From Verrucomicrobiota bacterium (lineage in GTDB: Bacteria > Verrucomicrobiota > Verrucomicrobiia > Verrucomicrobiales > Akkermansiaceae): DNA of 64,000 nucleotides. The position numbers and the translations under genes are program-made. The DNA lies in NCBI GenBank assembly GCA_004294095.1, contig RDZR01000031.1:1-64000 (forward strand), in the 5' to 3' direction. This document shows, piece by piece, positions 54,922-63,455 of the stretch; position 1 is the first letter of the stretch, and the number at the start of each line of letters is the position of its first letter. Below the pieces are notes generated by a model that worked only from the letters and a program-made list of their open reading frames with translations, had not been told where the DNA came from and did not search any database.

Positions 54922-56367
54922 TCAACAACTTGGAATAGAAAAAATCGCTCTGGTTCCTGTGGGTGTGGCTGCTTCCAAGGAAGCACTTCCCATGTGCAGC
55001 TCAGCGGCCTCGCGAACTAAAGTCAAGCCGAGCCCAGTTCCCTTGCGACCAGTTCGTAAGTGCCGCAGTGAGAAAAATCGTTCAAATACTTTTTCCTTCG
55101 CATACTCTGGTATGCCTTCGCCGTGATCCTCAATGATCACGAGGTGATTTGCGCCTGAGCTTTCCAAGATTACGTAAACCACATCGCCACTTGGTGAATA
55201 GTCGATCGCATTTTCTAACAGATTGGTAATCGCTGCTTTGAGCATGAAAGAGTCTCCGGTGACCATTTTCGTCTTATCCGTTTTTTGGAGAACGATATTC
55301 ACACCAGCGAGCTCGGCCATGGCCTTTAAATCATCAACGACACGTGCGACGAGGATTCTCAGATCGATCACTTCCGTTTCATCCAGTTTGGATTTTCCTT
55401 CCATTACAGAAAGTTCGAGCAGCCTGCCTAGTAGCCGGTCTGCACGCAGCGCCTCTGCACAAATGTTGTTGAGAAAACGACGGCGATCCTCTCCAGACAT
55501 GACGCCGGCATCATCATTCAGTAGCTCAGCCGCACCACGTATTCCAGCCAGTGGGCTTTTCATTTCGTGAGTCAAAGTCTGCACGTAACGTTCTGCAAAT
55601 CGCCGGCCTTCGAGCGATTCACGCATCGATTCAAGCGCACGGGCGAGGGTATTCACTTCCTTTCCAAGTCCAAGGTATGGCAGTGGTCGGCGTTTGCCTT
55701 GCTCGATGTCGCGCGTGTATTCTGTGAGTTTGGCGATGGGCCGATACTGCCAAATAAATATAACGCCCACAGAAAATAGAATGCCACCTCCGATCAGCCC
55801 AGTGCCCCACCAGATCTCTGAAACCCGCCGCTGTATGATGGGGGAGACATCGGATTGTTTTTTATAAACAGATAACACTCCACGAGGATTTTCCGAGTCG
55901 CCAATCGGTGCGGCGACGTGAAGGACAGAGCTTTTGTCATCACTTTCAACCAGCCGACTACTACGTGCGCCGTATTTGCCACGCAGTGTCAGATAGACAT
56001 CACGATACTCAGAATAATCCGATCCTTTGTTTTTAGGATTTCCAGAATCAAACAGCACGATGCCCTTTTCATCCGTGACATATAGATTCACTCCGACATT
56101 GGTCTTGGTGTGATGGAAAATTTTGGCATTCAGTTCCCGCGTGCTTGCAGCATCCAATATTTCGCGAAATTCATTGGATTGGAATCCATCATCTCTGAAC
56201 GACCGTTCAGCGAACAATGCCAAGACGTTCGCGGTATCAACCATCGCTTCCTCTGTTGCTTGAAAAAGCTGCGGCTCAACTTCTTCAAGTTGCTTGCTGA
56301 CCAAGAGATAGAATCCCGCCGCGATGACTAGCGCGATGACTAGGAGAGTGATTCGTGTCAGGCGCAT
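54922..56367 (-). CDS. creC: CreC-like sensor histidine kinase
   Basis: The 481-residue kinase resembles CreC: a first TM helix (LTRITLLVIALVIAAGFYLL), a periplasmic sensor with VNLYVTDEKGIVLFDSGNPK and YREVYLTLRGKYGARSSRLV-like sequence (here YRDVYLTLRGKYGARS), a second TM helix near residue 195, a HAMP segment, then ERYVQTLTHEMKSPLAGIRG (phosphorylated His), NLLENAIDYSP (N box) and GTGLGLTLVREAAELH (G box). It responds to carbon or growth conditions in enterobacteria. It lies four bases downstream of creB. Confidence 0.92.
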   Translation of the reverse strand: MRLTRITLLVIALVIAAGFYLLVSKQLEEVEPQLFQATEEAMVDTANVLALFAERSFRDDGFQSNEFREILDAASTRELNAKIFHHTKTNVGVNLYVTDEKGIVLFDSGNPKNKGSDYSEYRDVYLTLRGKYGARSSRLVESDDKSSVLHVAAPIGDSENPRGVLSVYKKQSDVSPIIQRRVSEIWWGTGLIGGGILFSVGVIFIWQYRPIAKLTEYTRDIEQGKRRPLPYLGLGKEVNTLARALESMRESLEGRRFAERYVQTLTHEMKSPLAGIRGAAELLNDDAGVMSGEDRRRFLNNICAEALRADRLLGRLLELSVMEGKSKLDETEVIDLRILVARVVDDLKAMAELAGVNIVLQKTDKTKMVTGDSFMLKAAITNLLENAIDYSPSGDVVYVILESSGANHLVIIEDHGEGIPEYAKEKVFERFFSLRHLRTGRKGTGLGLTLVREAAELHMGSASLEAATPTGTRAIFSIPSC

Positions 56368-56371
56368 TGAT

Positions 56372-57070
56372 TTATAAAGTCAATGGCGAGTAGGAATAAC
56401 CCAGACCCCGTCGAGTTTCGATCATTTCCTCGGCGCCCGATTGAGTGGCTTTCAGTTTTGCACGTAGAGTTTTTACGTGAGCATCCACGGTTCTGTCTGT
56501 CACTGCTCCGGGATCATGCCATGCGTTTTCTAGCAGTTGATCTCTTGAAAAAACCTGTCGTGGATGACTGATCAAGACGGATGCCATACGAAACTCGTGA
56601 GCAGTGAGGTCGAGTGCGATTTCGTTCAACATAATGCGCTTCGCTGATTCATCAATTTTCAGCGATAACTCGGAATCATGCGAAACGGTTGTTACAGCAT
56701 GAGATGTGTTTCCTGCTCTTCTGAGAATTGCTTTGACTCTGGCGGCGACTTCACGAGGTGAAAACGGCTTTGTCACATAATCATCTCCACCAATTTCCAA
56801 GCCGAGCACCCGATCAATTTCCTCACTCCGCGCGGTGAGAAATAGCACAGGGATGCCTCGCATTTCCCGAAGCTGACGGCAAAGCTCGAATCCTGTCATG
56901 TCTGGCAAGCCGATGTCCAAAATCGCCAAGTCATGCGTGGTTTGCCGTTCCTGTTTTAATGCCTCGGCTCCCGTCATGACATGCACGACATCATAAAGCT
57001 CGCTCTTCAAAACGTAGATCAAGGCGTCTGCAATTGCAGGCTCATCTTCGACTATAAGAATGCGGGGCAT
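56372..57070 (-). CDS. creB: CreB-like response regulator (OmpR/PhoB family)
   Basis: The 232-residue regulator has a receiver domain (ILIVEDEPAIADALIYVLKS, the phosphorylated Asp in DLAILDIGLPDMTGFELCRQ, and VTKPFSPREVAARV) and a winged-helix DNA-binding domain (LTAHEFRMASVLISHPRQVF, DRTVDAHVKTLRAKLK, RRGLGYSY). It pairs with the CreC-like kinase four bases downstream. Its targets are unknown; the two downstream membrane-protein genes are the obvious first candidates. Confidence 0.92.
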   Translation of the reverse strand: MPRILIVEDEPAIADALIYVLKSELYDVVHVMTGAEALKQERQTTHDLAILDIGLPDMTGFELCRQLREMRGIPVLFLTARSEEIDRVLGLEIGGDDYVTKPFSPREVAARVKAILRRAGNTSHAVTTVSHDSELSLKIDESAKRIMLNEIALDLTAHEFRMASVLISHPRQVFSRDQLLENAWHDPGAVTDRTVDAHVKTLRAKLKATQSGAEEMIETRRGLGYSYSPLTL

Positions 57071-57298
57071 GGATGAGTTTTAAAGTGAATCATGCAATCG
57101 TCGAACAAAGAAAACACATTCTTTGCAAACGCGAGTTAGAGATTTCTTGGGATATTCGGGTGGTTATGAATCGTGCCACTTCTGCGACGAAGACCCCCTA
57201 CATTCGGCCATGCCGTTACCGAGCTGCTGCGGGAGGGTAATTGGGATTCGTGCTTCCCTTCCCGCCGTGGATCGCCTATACATTCGATAAATATCAAT

Positions 57299-57715
57299 AT
57301 GAAACCTACATCATTCGATCTTCCCTACGGCCCAATATCTGCGGCAATTCGAGTCTTGGTGCTTCCAATCACGGTTGCTACCTTCATTTGCATGGCAGGA
57401 TACGACGCATGGCTCGTGAGCACCCAGAAGAGAGCTGATTTCACGTTTCAGGATTCCGATATCGCCAACCGGAAGGCTCAATTTGCCGATTCAGTTTATA
57501 TCGCGCGCGGTTCAGCCGGGCCTTACAAGATGGGTCCTGGAGTAACTGGAGTTGTTGGTGGTGGCATCCGTTTGCAGGTCAAGGATCAGTCCGTCGAATG
57601 CCCCCCCGTTCCCAGGAGTCACTATGACGCATGCTCCTTCATCAATAAGGACGATAAGGCCTACATCATGGTCTTGCTGTTCAAAGACTCCGCTGCGATC
57701 GCTCAAACTAATTAA
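57299..57715 (+). CDS. Orphan protein with N-terminal membrane anchor
   Basis: From the ATG at 57299 the 138-residue product (MKPTSFDLPYGPISAAIRVL) has one membrane helix (VLVLPITVATFICMAGYDAW) and an exported or luminal-like domain with two cysteines (VECPPVPRSHYDACSF). I do not recognise the family. The Shine-Dalgarno is weak. It has an unusual composition relative to its neighbours and is bracketed by the creB leader and a remnant frame on the opposite strand, so it may be a recent or decaying gene. Confidence 0.5.
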   Translation: MKPTSFDLPYGPISAAIRVLVLPITVATFICMAGYDAWLVSTQKRADFTFQDSDIANRKAQFADSVYIARGSAGPYKMGPGVTGVVGGGIRLQVKDQSVECPPVPRSHYDACSFINKDDKAYIMVLLFKDSAAIAQTN

Positions 57716-57902
57716 TACCGAAGAAAGCTAACGGGGGAGAGGCGGGACCGAGTTTCATCTCTTTATGGAGGTGGATGAGGAAATCGAGCACACGCTGTGG
57801 AGGAAGCGAGGGGAGATCTTCATTGGAAAATGGCGGCTGAACTGAAATCACCGCTGTCGTTCTAGTAGATGAGTTTGTTAGAAATTGAAAATCACGATGT
57901 TG
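57708..57902 (-). pseudogene. Possible C-terminal coding remnant on the minus strand
   Basis: A 64-codon open stretch without a start codon reads HRDFQFLTNSSTRTTAVISV, QPPFSNEDLPSLPPQRVLDF and LIHLHKEMKLGPASPPLAFF. It is protein-like, and a TCTAACA copy falls in the Leu-Thr frame as in real genes. It begins after an in-frame stop (57903-57905) and overlaps the end of the plus-strand orphan. It could be the 3' end of a lost gene. The rest of 57716-58039 shows only a short weak hairpin (TACTA/TAGTA) and a T-run. Confidence 0.3.
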
Positions 57903-58039
57903 CTATTCGTAACCAGGGAAATCAGTCTGTTTCTCCACGCAAATTCTACTAGAAACGTAGTATTTTTCAAATTAGGCATTTTTATTTTTTGGGCGTAATC
58001 ATCGCTGGACGTTTCAGATGATGTGATTAAGTTGTTTCT

Positions 58040-58738
58040 ATGAAAAACATGTTCCTCTCCGCATTGCTGTTAGCAGCAGGCCTTGGCTTGAGTGGCTTTT
58101 TCATTGGCAAAGGCATTGCCGATCGTGATCGTGGCAGCCGTGCGATTTCTGTCAAAGGCTTGGCCGAGCGTCAGGTGCCTGCGACACTTGCGATTTGGTC
58201 AATCGGCTACCAAGGAAGCGGCGATGATTTGGTGCAGTTAAATGACAAGCTCAAATCTGATACGCAAAGCGTGCTCGATTTTCTCACAAAAAAACATGGC
58301 TTTGACCTAGCGGACATTGCCGTCCAGCCGCCATCATTTACCGACACCCAGTTGATCGAGCGCGAAGTGGATGTGCCACCACCAGCGACACGATACATCG
58401 GCTATCAGTCTGTTTTGTTGCGCACGGTTCGCATCGATGCCATCAAAAGCACGCAGGCAGACATGTCTGAATTGATTCAAAAAGAAGTGATGCTCGGCAC
58501 TCGCAGCGCACCGCGGTTTAGCTTTGAAGAACTCAATGAGATCAAGCCGGCAATGATCCAAGAAGCGACGAAGAATGCACGGATCGCGGCCGAGCAGTTT
58601 TCCAAAGATTCACAAACATCATTGGGGAAATTGCGCAATGCCTCGCAAGGATGGTTCCAAGTGGAAGATCGTGACGAGGCAACCCCTGAGCAAAAAGTCG
58701 TTCGTGTGATCGTAGAAGTGGAATACGAAGTCGATTGA
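58040..58738 (+). CDS. SIMPL-domain periplasmic protein
   Basis: The 232-residue product has an N-terminal hydrophobic anchor or signal (FLSALLLAAGLGLSGFFIGK) and a SIMPL/DUF541 domain (SRAISVKGLAERQVPATLAI, ending KVVRVIVEVEYEVD). SIMPL proteins are envelope or signalling-associated; the biochemical role is unclear. It is a single gene flanked by gaps, with an A/T-rich hairpin downstream. Confidence 0.88.
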   Translation: MKNMFLSALLLAAGLGLSGFFIGKGIADRDRGSRAISVKGLAERQVPATLAIWSIGYQGSGDDLVQLNDKLKSDTQSVLDFLTKKHGFDLADIAVQPPSFTDTQLIEREVDVPPPATRYIGYQSVLLRTVRIDAIKSTQADMSELIQKEVMLGTRSAPRFSFEELNEIKPAMIQEATKNARIAAEQFSKDSQTSLGKLRNASQGWFQVEDRDEATPEQKVVRVIVEVEYEVD

Positions 58739-58740
58739 TC

Positions 58741-58762
58741 CATTTTTTCTGCTAGAAAAATG
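58741..58762 (+). terminator. A/T-rich hairpin after the SIMPL gene
   Basis: CATTTTTTCT (58741-58750) and AGAAAAATG (58754-58762) pair over nine positions with one bulged T and a three-base loop, two bases after the stop codon. The low GC content makes termination uncertain. Confidence 0.3.
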
Positions 58763-58933
58763 ACGTAGGTGCCGTGATGATGAGTTTAGCCGACAAGTGT
58801 GAAGATGGTCGTTGGATCAGGGCGCGTGCGAGACGAGGTGGTCTGATGGAGGCATGGTCGAATTTCTCGTAATGAACTGAGACGACGTGATTTTTTTCTC
58901 ACCTTGAAGAATAATCTGTTCCATGCTCTGGCC

Positions 58934-59722
58934 ATGGAAGCGTCGCGGCCGGTGACCATTTGCCACAGCAGCGAGCTGGGCGCGACGGAGCGTGCCGATT
59001 TTGTGGTGGTGGAAGAGCCGTTAGAAATTCGCATCGATGGTCATCCAGTGGCGGTGGTGATGCGCACTCCGGGCAATGATCAGGAGCTGGCGGTGGGTTT
59101 TTTAATCAGCGAAGGAATAATTGGCATGGCGGAGGTGATTCGTGAGATTAAATCGGATCCAGAGGCAAACCGGCTGCTCATTTTTTTGCATGAAAACGCC
59201 GCGGTGGATCTTACACAATTGAGCCGACATTTATACGCGGCGAGTTCTTGCGGGATCTGTGGGAAAAAATCGTTAGATGCGATTTTTTGCGCGTTCCCGC
59301 CGATTGCGAGGCGCGAGTCCCCTGCACGCGGTGTATTGTTGGCGTTGCCGGCTAGGCTCCGTGCAGGGCAGCCTTCGTTTGCCACCACGGGTGGGCTGCA
59401 TGCAGCGGGGCTTTTTGATGAGGATGGAAATTTGCTGTGCGTATTTGAGGACGTGGGCAGGCACAACGCGGTGGATAAGGTCATTGGCCACGCGCTTATG
59501 AATCAGTTAGAAATGGCAAATTCGATATTGCTTGTCTCGGGGCGAGTCTCTTTTGAAATCATGCAAAAGGCACTTGCTGCGAGAATTCCCACCATCGCCG
59601 CCATTTCGGCGCCGAGTTCGCTCGCGGTGGATTTCGCCAAAAGCTCAGGACAAAGGTTGATTGGTTTTTTGCGGCCGCCGAGCTATAACGATTACAGCAT
59701 TGATGCGGCCTTGATTTTCTAA
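58934..59722 (+). CDS. fdhD: Formate dehydrogenase accessory sulfurtransferase FdhD
   Basis: The roughly 262-residue protein has IRIDGHPVAVVMRTPGNDQE, the sulfur-carrying SSCGICGKKSLDAIF (CxxC) and FATTGGLHAAGLFDEDGNLL and CVFEDVGRHNAVDKVIGHAL. FdhD transfers sulfur from IscS to the molybdenum cofactor of formate dehydrogenase. No formate dehydrogenase is in the window. ATG 58934 is the preferred start over the TTG at 58904. The stop codon is inside TCTAACA. Confidence 0.95.
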   Translation: MEASRPVTICHSSELGATERADFVVVEEPLEIRIDGHPVAVVMRTPGNDQELAVGFLISEGIIGMAEVIREIKSDPEANRLLIFLHENAAVDLTQLSRHLYAASSCGICGKKSLDAIFCAFPPIARRESPARGVLLALPARLRAGQPSFATTGGLHAAGLFDEDGNLLCVFEDVGRHNAVDKVIGHALMNQLEMANSILLVSGRVSFEIMQKALAARIPTIAAISAPSSLAVDFAKSSGQRLIGFLRPPSYNDYSIDAALIF

Positions 59723-59750
59723 CATAAAATTAAACCCCCATCACTTTTCA

Positions 59751-60869
59751 ATGAAACGAGTCATTTGCATTGTGTTAGATTCTGTCGGCTGCGGCCATGC
59801 ACCGGATGCGGCGAGTTATGGTGATGAGGGCGCAAATACGCTTGGGCATTTATTTGCTCGGCAGCCCGGGTTTGCTCTGCCGCATCTGGCGAGTCTCGGG
59901 CTCTATCAGATACTAGGACTCCCTCGCGCTGCTAAATTGTTAGAAGGCGCTTGCTTCGGCAAGCTCACGGCGGCGGCATCTGGAAAAGACACCACCTCGG
60001 GCCACTGGGAATTGATGGGCTGTGTGTTAGATCAACCGTTCGATACTTGTGAATTTTTTCCGCAGGTATTTTTAAAAGAGTTTGAGCGGCGGACGGGTGT
60101 TGAATTCATCGGTAATTATGCGGCATCAGGCACGCACATTCTAACCGATCTCGGGGAAGAACACTGCCGCACTGGCAAGCCGATTCTTTACACGAGCGCG
60201 GACAGCGTGTTGCAAATCGCGGCGCATGAAGAATACTTTGGACTTGAGCGATTGTGGGCAATTTGTCAGATCGCGCGAAATTTGTTAGATGAGTCTGGCA
60301 TGCGGATTGGCCGAGTCATCGCACGGCCATTTATCGGTGAAGGAGCGGGGGATTTTCAACGCACAGGAAATCGCCACGATTATTCTCTCACGCCAGACTT
60401 CACAGTGCTCAACGCGCTGCAAGCCGCCGGAGTGAAGACGATTGGCATTGGAAAAATAGCCGATATTTTTGCGAATTGCGGGATTGAGGAATCGTATCCG
60501 ACAAAATCGAATTCCGAGGGCATGGCCACCTTGGAAATGTTGTTAGAAAAACCTGCCCAGCAAAAAGAATTTCTTTTTGCGAATTTGGTGGATTTCGATT
60601 CGCTGTATGGCCATCGGCGGGATCCGCAAGGATATGGGCGATGCTTGATGGAATTTGATGGATGGTTAGGCGGCTTTCTCCAACAGTTAGATCGAGGCGA
60701 TCTTTTGATCATCACTGCGGATCACGGCAACGATCCGTATCATGCGGGCACGGATCACACTAGGGAGCAGGTGCCAGTGCTCTCGCTAGGTGCCGAAATT
60801 TGCTGGAAAAATGGCAGTTTTGCGGATGTTTCACGCCAGATCAAACAGCACTTTGAGCTCACTCCGTGA
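59751..60869 (+). CDS. deoB: Phosphopentomutase
   Basis: The 372-residue enzyme begins RVICIVLDSVGCGHAPDAAS (metal-binding Asp) and has GDEGANTLGHLFARQPGF, SGKDTTSGHWELMGCVLDQP (phosphorylated Thr region), PILYTSADSVLQIAAHEEYF and LLIITADHGNDPYHAGTDHT (metal ligands). It interconverts ribose/deoxyribose 1- and 5-phosphate. It is slightly shorter than E. coli DeoB. deoA, deoC and deoD are not adjacent. It overlaps the end of the convergent small gene by 11 bases. Confidence 0.95.
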   Translation: MKRVICIVLDSVGCGHAPDAASYGDEGANTLGHLFARQPGFALPHLASLGLYQILGLPRAAKLLEGACFGKLTAAASGKDTTSGHWELMGCVLDQPFDTCEFFPQVFLKEFERRTGVEFIGNYAASGTHILTDLGEEHCRTGKPILYTSADSVLQIAAHEEYFGLERLWAICQIARNLLDESGMRIGRVIARPFIGEGAGDFQRTGNRHDYSLTPDFTVLNALQAAGVKTIGIGKIADIFANCGIEESYPTKSNSEGMATLEMLLEKPAQQKEFLFANLVDFDSLYGHRRDPQGYGRCLMEFDGWLGGFLQQLDRGDLLIITADHGNDPYHAGTDHTREQVPVLSLGAEICWKNGSFADVSRQIKQHFELTP

Positions 60870-61188
60870 GTTCGTTTCCGTCCCAATCGAATAGCAGGCT
60901 CCATTCATCGAGTGCGATCATGCCAACTTCATCGCGGAAGTCTTGTTCATCTTCGCCACTCATCATCCAAATGGTATTGAGAAAAAATTGAATCACTGGC
61001 GGCGTGACTGAATCATCCACCCAGACCGGAGGATCATCGTATGAATCGGCATAGATTTCTTCTTCACTCGCTTTATCTGCATACAGAATCACCGCGTTTT
61101 TTACATCCGTTTGCATTTCCTCTGGCAGCACTTTGGTGACGGCGGCTACTTCCTCTTCCGCCCAGCTTTGCAATATCTTTAAATCCAT
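60859..61188 (-). CDS. Small acidic protein of unknown function
   Basis: From the ATG at 61188 (MDLKILQSWAEEEVAAVTKV) the 109-residue product is strongly acidic and mostly helical, with MMSGEDEQDFRDEVGMIALD near its end. It has no signal peptide or known motif; the HExxH of small metalloproteases is absent. It is divergent from the SRPBCC gene and convergent with deoB. The frame is open to 61323 but the upstream part overlaps the divergent gene. Confidence 0.7.
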   Translation of the reverse strand: MDLKILQSWAEEEVAAVTKVLPEEMQTDVKNAVILYADKASEEEIYADSYDDPPVWVDDSVTPPVIQFFLNTIWMMSGEDEQDFRDEVGMIALDEWSLLFDWDGNELTE

Positions 61189-61293
61189 AGTGGATAAGCT
61201 ACCGCAAACGTCGCTACGCACAACCGGAAAGTCGCGGCCAAATAACATCTCGCTCTTGCGCGGCGAGCGATGGCTTCGATGGTGCGGCAACCG

Positions 61294-61761
61294 ATGAAAA
61301 TCCACTCGCTGACTCAAGAGCAACGCCTGCCAATTTCGCTCGATGAGGCGTGGACATTTTTTTCCAGTCCAAAAAATCTCGACGAAATCACGCCGCCTGA
61401 GCTCGGCTTTAAAATCGTGAGCTTGCCGGGTGACGCGATGTATGAAGGGCAGATCATCACCTATCGGGTTAAAATTTTGCCCGGCCTCTGGATTCCATGG
61501 GTGACGGAGATCAAATCCGTCAAACAGCGCGAATCATTCATCGATGAACAACGCTTCGGACCGTATCAATTTTGGCATCACCTGCATCGTTTTGAGGAAA
61601 TCCCCGGCGGCGTGCTCATGCATGATTTGGTGCATTATGGATTGGGATTTGGCCCGTTCGGAGCCATCGCTCACGCGCTTTGGGTGAAAAATGAACTGCG
61701 GCGGATCTTTCACTTTCGCAAAGAGATGTTGCAGCAACGATTTGGCGACTTTCCCGCCTGA
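61294..61761 (+). CDS. SRPBCC-family ligand-binding protein
   Basis: The 155-residue protein (from ATG 61294, MKIHSLTQEQRLPISLDEAW) has the SRPBCC/START-like pattern: AWTFFSSPKNLDEITPPELG, YRVKILPGLWIPWVTEIKS, FIDEQRFGPYQFWHHLHRFE and MHDLVHYGLGFGPFGAIAHA. Members bind hydrophobic ligands or act as cyclases or hydrolases; no ligand can be inferred. It begins in the divergent gap with the acidic small protein. Confidence 0.88.
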   Translation: MKIHSLTQEQRLPISLDEAWTFFSSPKNLDEITPPELGFKIVSLPGDAMYEGQIITYRVKILPGLWIPWVTEIKSVKQRESFIDEQRFGPYQFWHHLHRFEEIPGGVLMHDLVHYGLGFGPFGAIAHALWVKNELRRIFHFRKEMLQQRFGDFPA

Positions 61762-61819
61762 GGCCGACTCGGCCCTTGACAAGCTGGCATCGACACGCTT
61801 GCCTGCGGCCACGTCATGC

Positions 61820-61836
61820 TTTTGCTATTAGCAAAA
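61820..61836. repeat. TTTTGCT/AGCAAAA hairpin in the 61.76-61.94 kb gap
   Basis: TTTTGCT (61820-61826) and AGCAAAA (61830-61836) form a perfect seven-pair stem with a three-base loop, followed by more A residues. It may terminate the SRPBCC transcript. A candidate promoter (TTGACT at 61896-61901) for the glycosyltransferase lies downstream, but its -10 is poor. Confidence 0.45.
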
Positions 61837-61935
61837 AACCATGGCATGGATGCCACAAACATCGGGAATTTAAGTCGATTTAGGCGCATTCTCGATTGAC
61901 TTTATTTAAGAAACCTTTACTAAACGACGATCACT

Positions 61936-63441
61936 ATGGATTGGACCTCACCCCTCTGGTATGCAAGCTACATTCTCGTTTTGATCGGCCTTGCAGGCTA
62001 TGGATCTCACCGTTTGACGATCGTATTTTTGTATCTCAAACACGCCAGCAAGAAGCCGAAGCCACTGTGTGAATTTGAGGAGCTGCCGTTGGTGACGATC
62101 CAGTTGCCTGTTTTTAATGAAATGCACGTGGTGGATCGGTTATTGGAATCGGTCTCTGCCTTGGATTACCCGCAATCGCAAATGCAGATTCAACTGCTGG
62201 ACGATTCCACCGATGAAACGGTCGAGATTTGCCGCGCTGGAATCGAGAGGTTGCAAGCGCGAGGCTTTGATGCGCAGCACATCCACCGCACGGACCGCAC
62301 TGGATACAAGGCTGGTGCGTTGGAGAATGGCACTCGCTACGCCAAAGGTGAATATTTGCTGATTTTGGACGCGGATTTTGTGCCGAATCCCGATTTGCTG
62401 CAAAAAACGATCCATTATTTCACTGATGAAAAAATCGGAATGATTCAAACGCGTTGGGGCCATTTAAACCGGACATACAACGTGCTTACGCGGATTCAGG
62501 CGATGTTTTTGGATGGGCATCTTGAGTTGGAACAAACGGCGCGCAACCGCTCAGGCCGGTTTTTCACCTTCAACGGCACTGGCGGCATTTGGAGAAAATC
62601 ATGCATCGCCGATGCTGGCGGCTGGGAGCACGACACGCTCACCGAGGACATGGATTTGAGCTACCGTGCTCAATTGAAAGGCTGGCGCTTTATTTTCCTC
62701 AATGATGTGGAAACTCCGGCAGAATTGCCTGTGGATATGGATGGCTTCAAAAGCCAGCAACACCGCTGGACCAAAGGCTCGATCCAAGTGTGCAAAAAAG
62801 TGTTGCCAGAAATTTGGCGCAGTAATGTGCCGTTATTTATCAAATTGGAGGCTACGGCGCATCTGACTTCCAACTTCGCCTACCTGCTGCTCATCTTGCT
62901 TTGTTTCCTGATTTATCCAAATCAACAATGGCAGCCAGATTTCGGAAAATTTACTTACTACATCATCAACGTCCCGATCTTTTTCTTCTCATCGGTTTCC
63001 GTGATTGTTTTTTATCTCATCTCGCAAAAAGCCCTACGCCCGGGCTCTTGGTGGCGAGAAATTCCCTATTTGCCATTGCTCTTGGCGCTTGGCATCGGCA
63101 TGTCCATCAGCAATGGCAAAGCCGTCATCGAAGCCATTTTCAACCATCAAACGGCATTCATCCGCACGCCCAAATACGGAATCGATAAATCCGCACAGCA
63201 TGATTGGAAAAAAAGTAGCTACAAGGCGATCAAATCACTCACGCCATTCATCGAATTATTATTCGGGTTCTTCTTCCTCTTCATCGTTTGTGAGGCAGCT
63301 CTCGAAGAAAGATGGAATTCTGCAATTCTTTTGCTTCCATTTCCGGTTGGATTCCTTTACACATCTTTATCATCTTTGTTGAGAATGTTGCAAAATAGTG
63401 AATTGACAACTCTCAGCAGGATTACAAATCGTAAGCCTTGA
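61936..63441 (+). CDS. Membrane glycosyltransferase family 2 (cellulose-synthase-like)
   Basis: The 501-residue protein has an N-terminal TM helix (YASYILVLIGLAGYGSHRL), a GT2 domain with VTIQLPVFNEMHVVDRLLES, LLDDSTDETVEICRAG, LLILDADFVPNPDLLQK (DxD), DTLTEDMDLSYRAQLKGWRF (ED) and KSQQHRWTKGSIQVC (QxxRW), then several C-terminal TM helices. This is a processive GT2 similar to glucomannan/mannan synthase-like CslA enzymes and bacterial relatives. It probably extrudes a beta-linked polysaccharide. No PilZ or BcsB partner is nearby. Confidence 0.9.
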   Translation: MDWTSPLWYASYILVLIGLAGYGSHRLTIVFLYLKHASKKPKPLCEFEELPLVTIQLPVFNEMHVVDRLLESVSALDYPQSQMQIQLLDDSTDETVEICRAGIERLQARGFDAQHIHRTDRTGYKAGALENGTRYAKGEYLLILDADFVPNPDLLQKTIHYFTDEKIGMIQTRWGHLNRTYNVLTRIQAMFLDGHLELEQTARNRSGRFFTFNGTGGIWRKSCIADAGGWEHDTLTEDMDLSYRAQLKGWRFIFLNDVETPAELPVDMDGFKSQQHRWTKGSIQVCKKVLPEIWRSNVPLFIKLEATAHLTSNFAYLLLILLCFLIYPNQQWQPDFGKFTYYIINVPIFFFSSVSVIVFYLISQKALRPGSWWREIPYLPLLLALGIGMSISNGKAVIEAIFNHQTAFIRTPKYGIDKSAQHDWKKSSYKAIKSLTPFIELLFGFFFLFIVCEAALEERWNSAILLLPFPVGFLYTSLSSLLRMLQNSELTTLSRITNRKP

Positions 63442-63455
63442 GTTTTGTCGGATCT

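Noticed and set aside
61842-61855. TGGCAT-GG-ATGCCA palindrome in the gap before the glycosyltransferase gene
   Set aside because: Short and unlinked to any promoter boxes; likely chance, so not listed as an operator.
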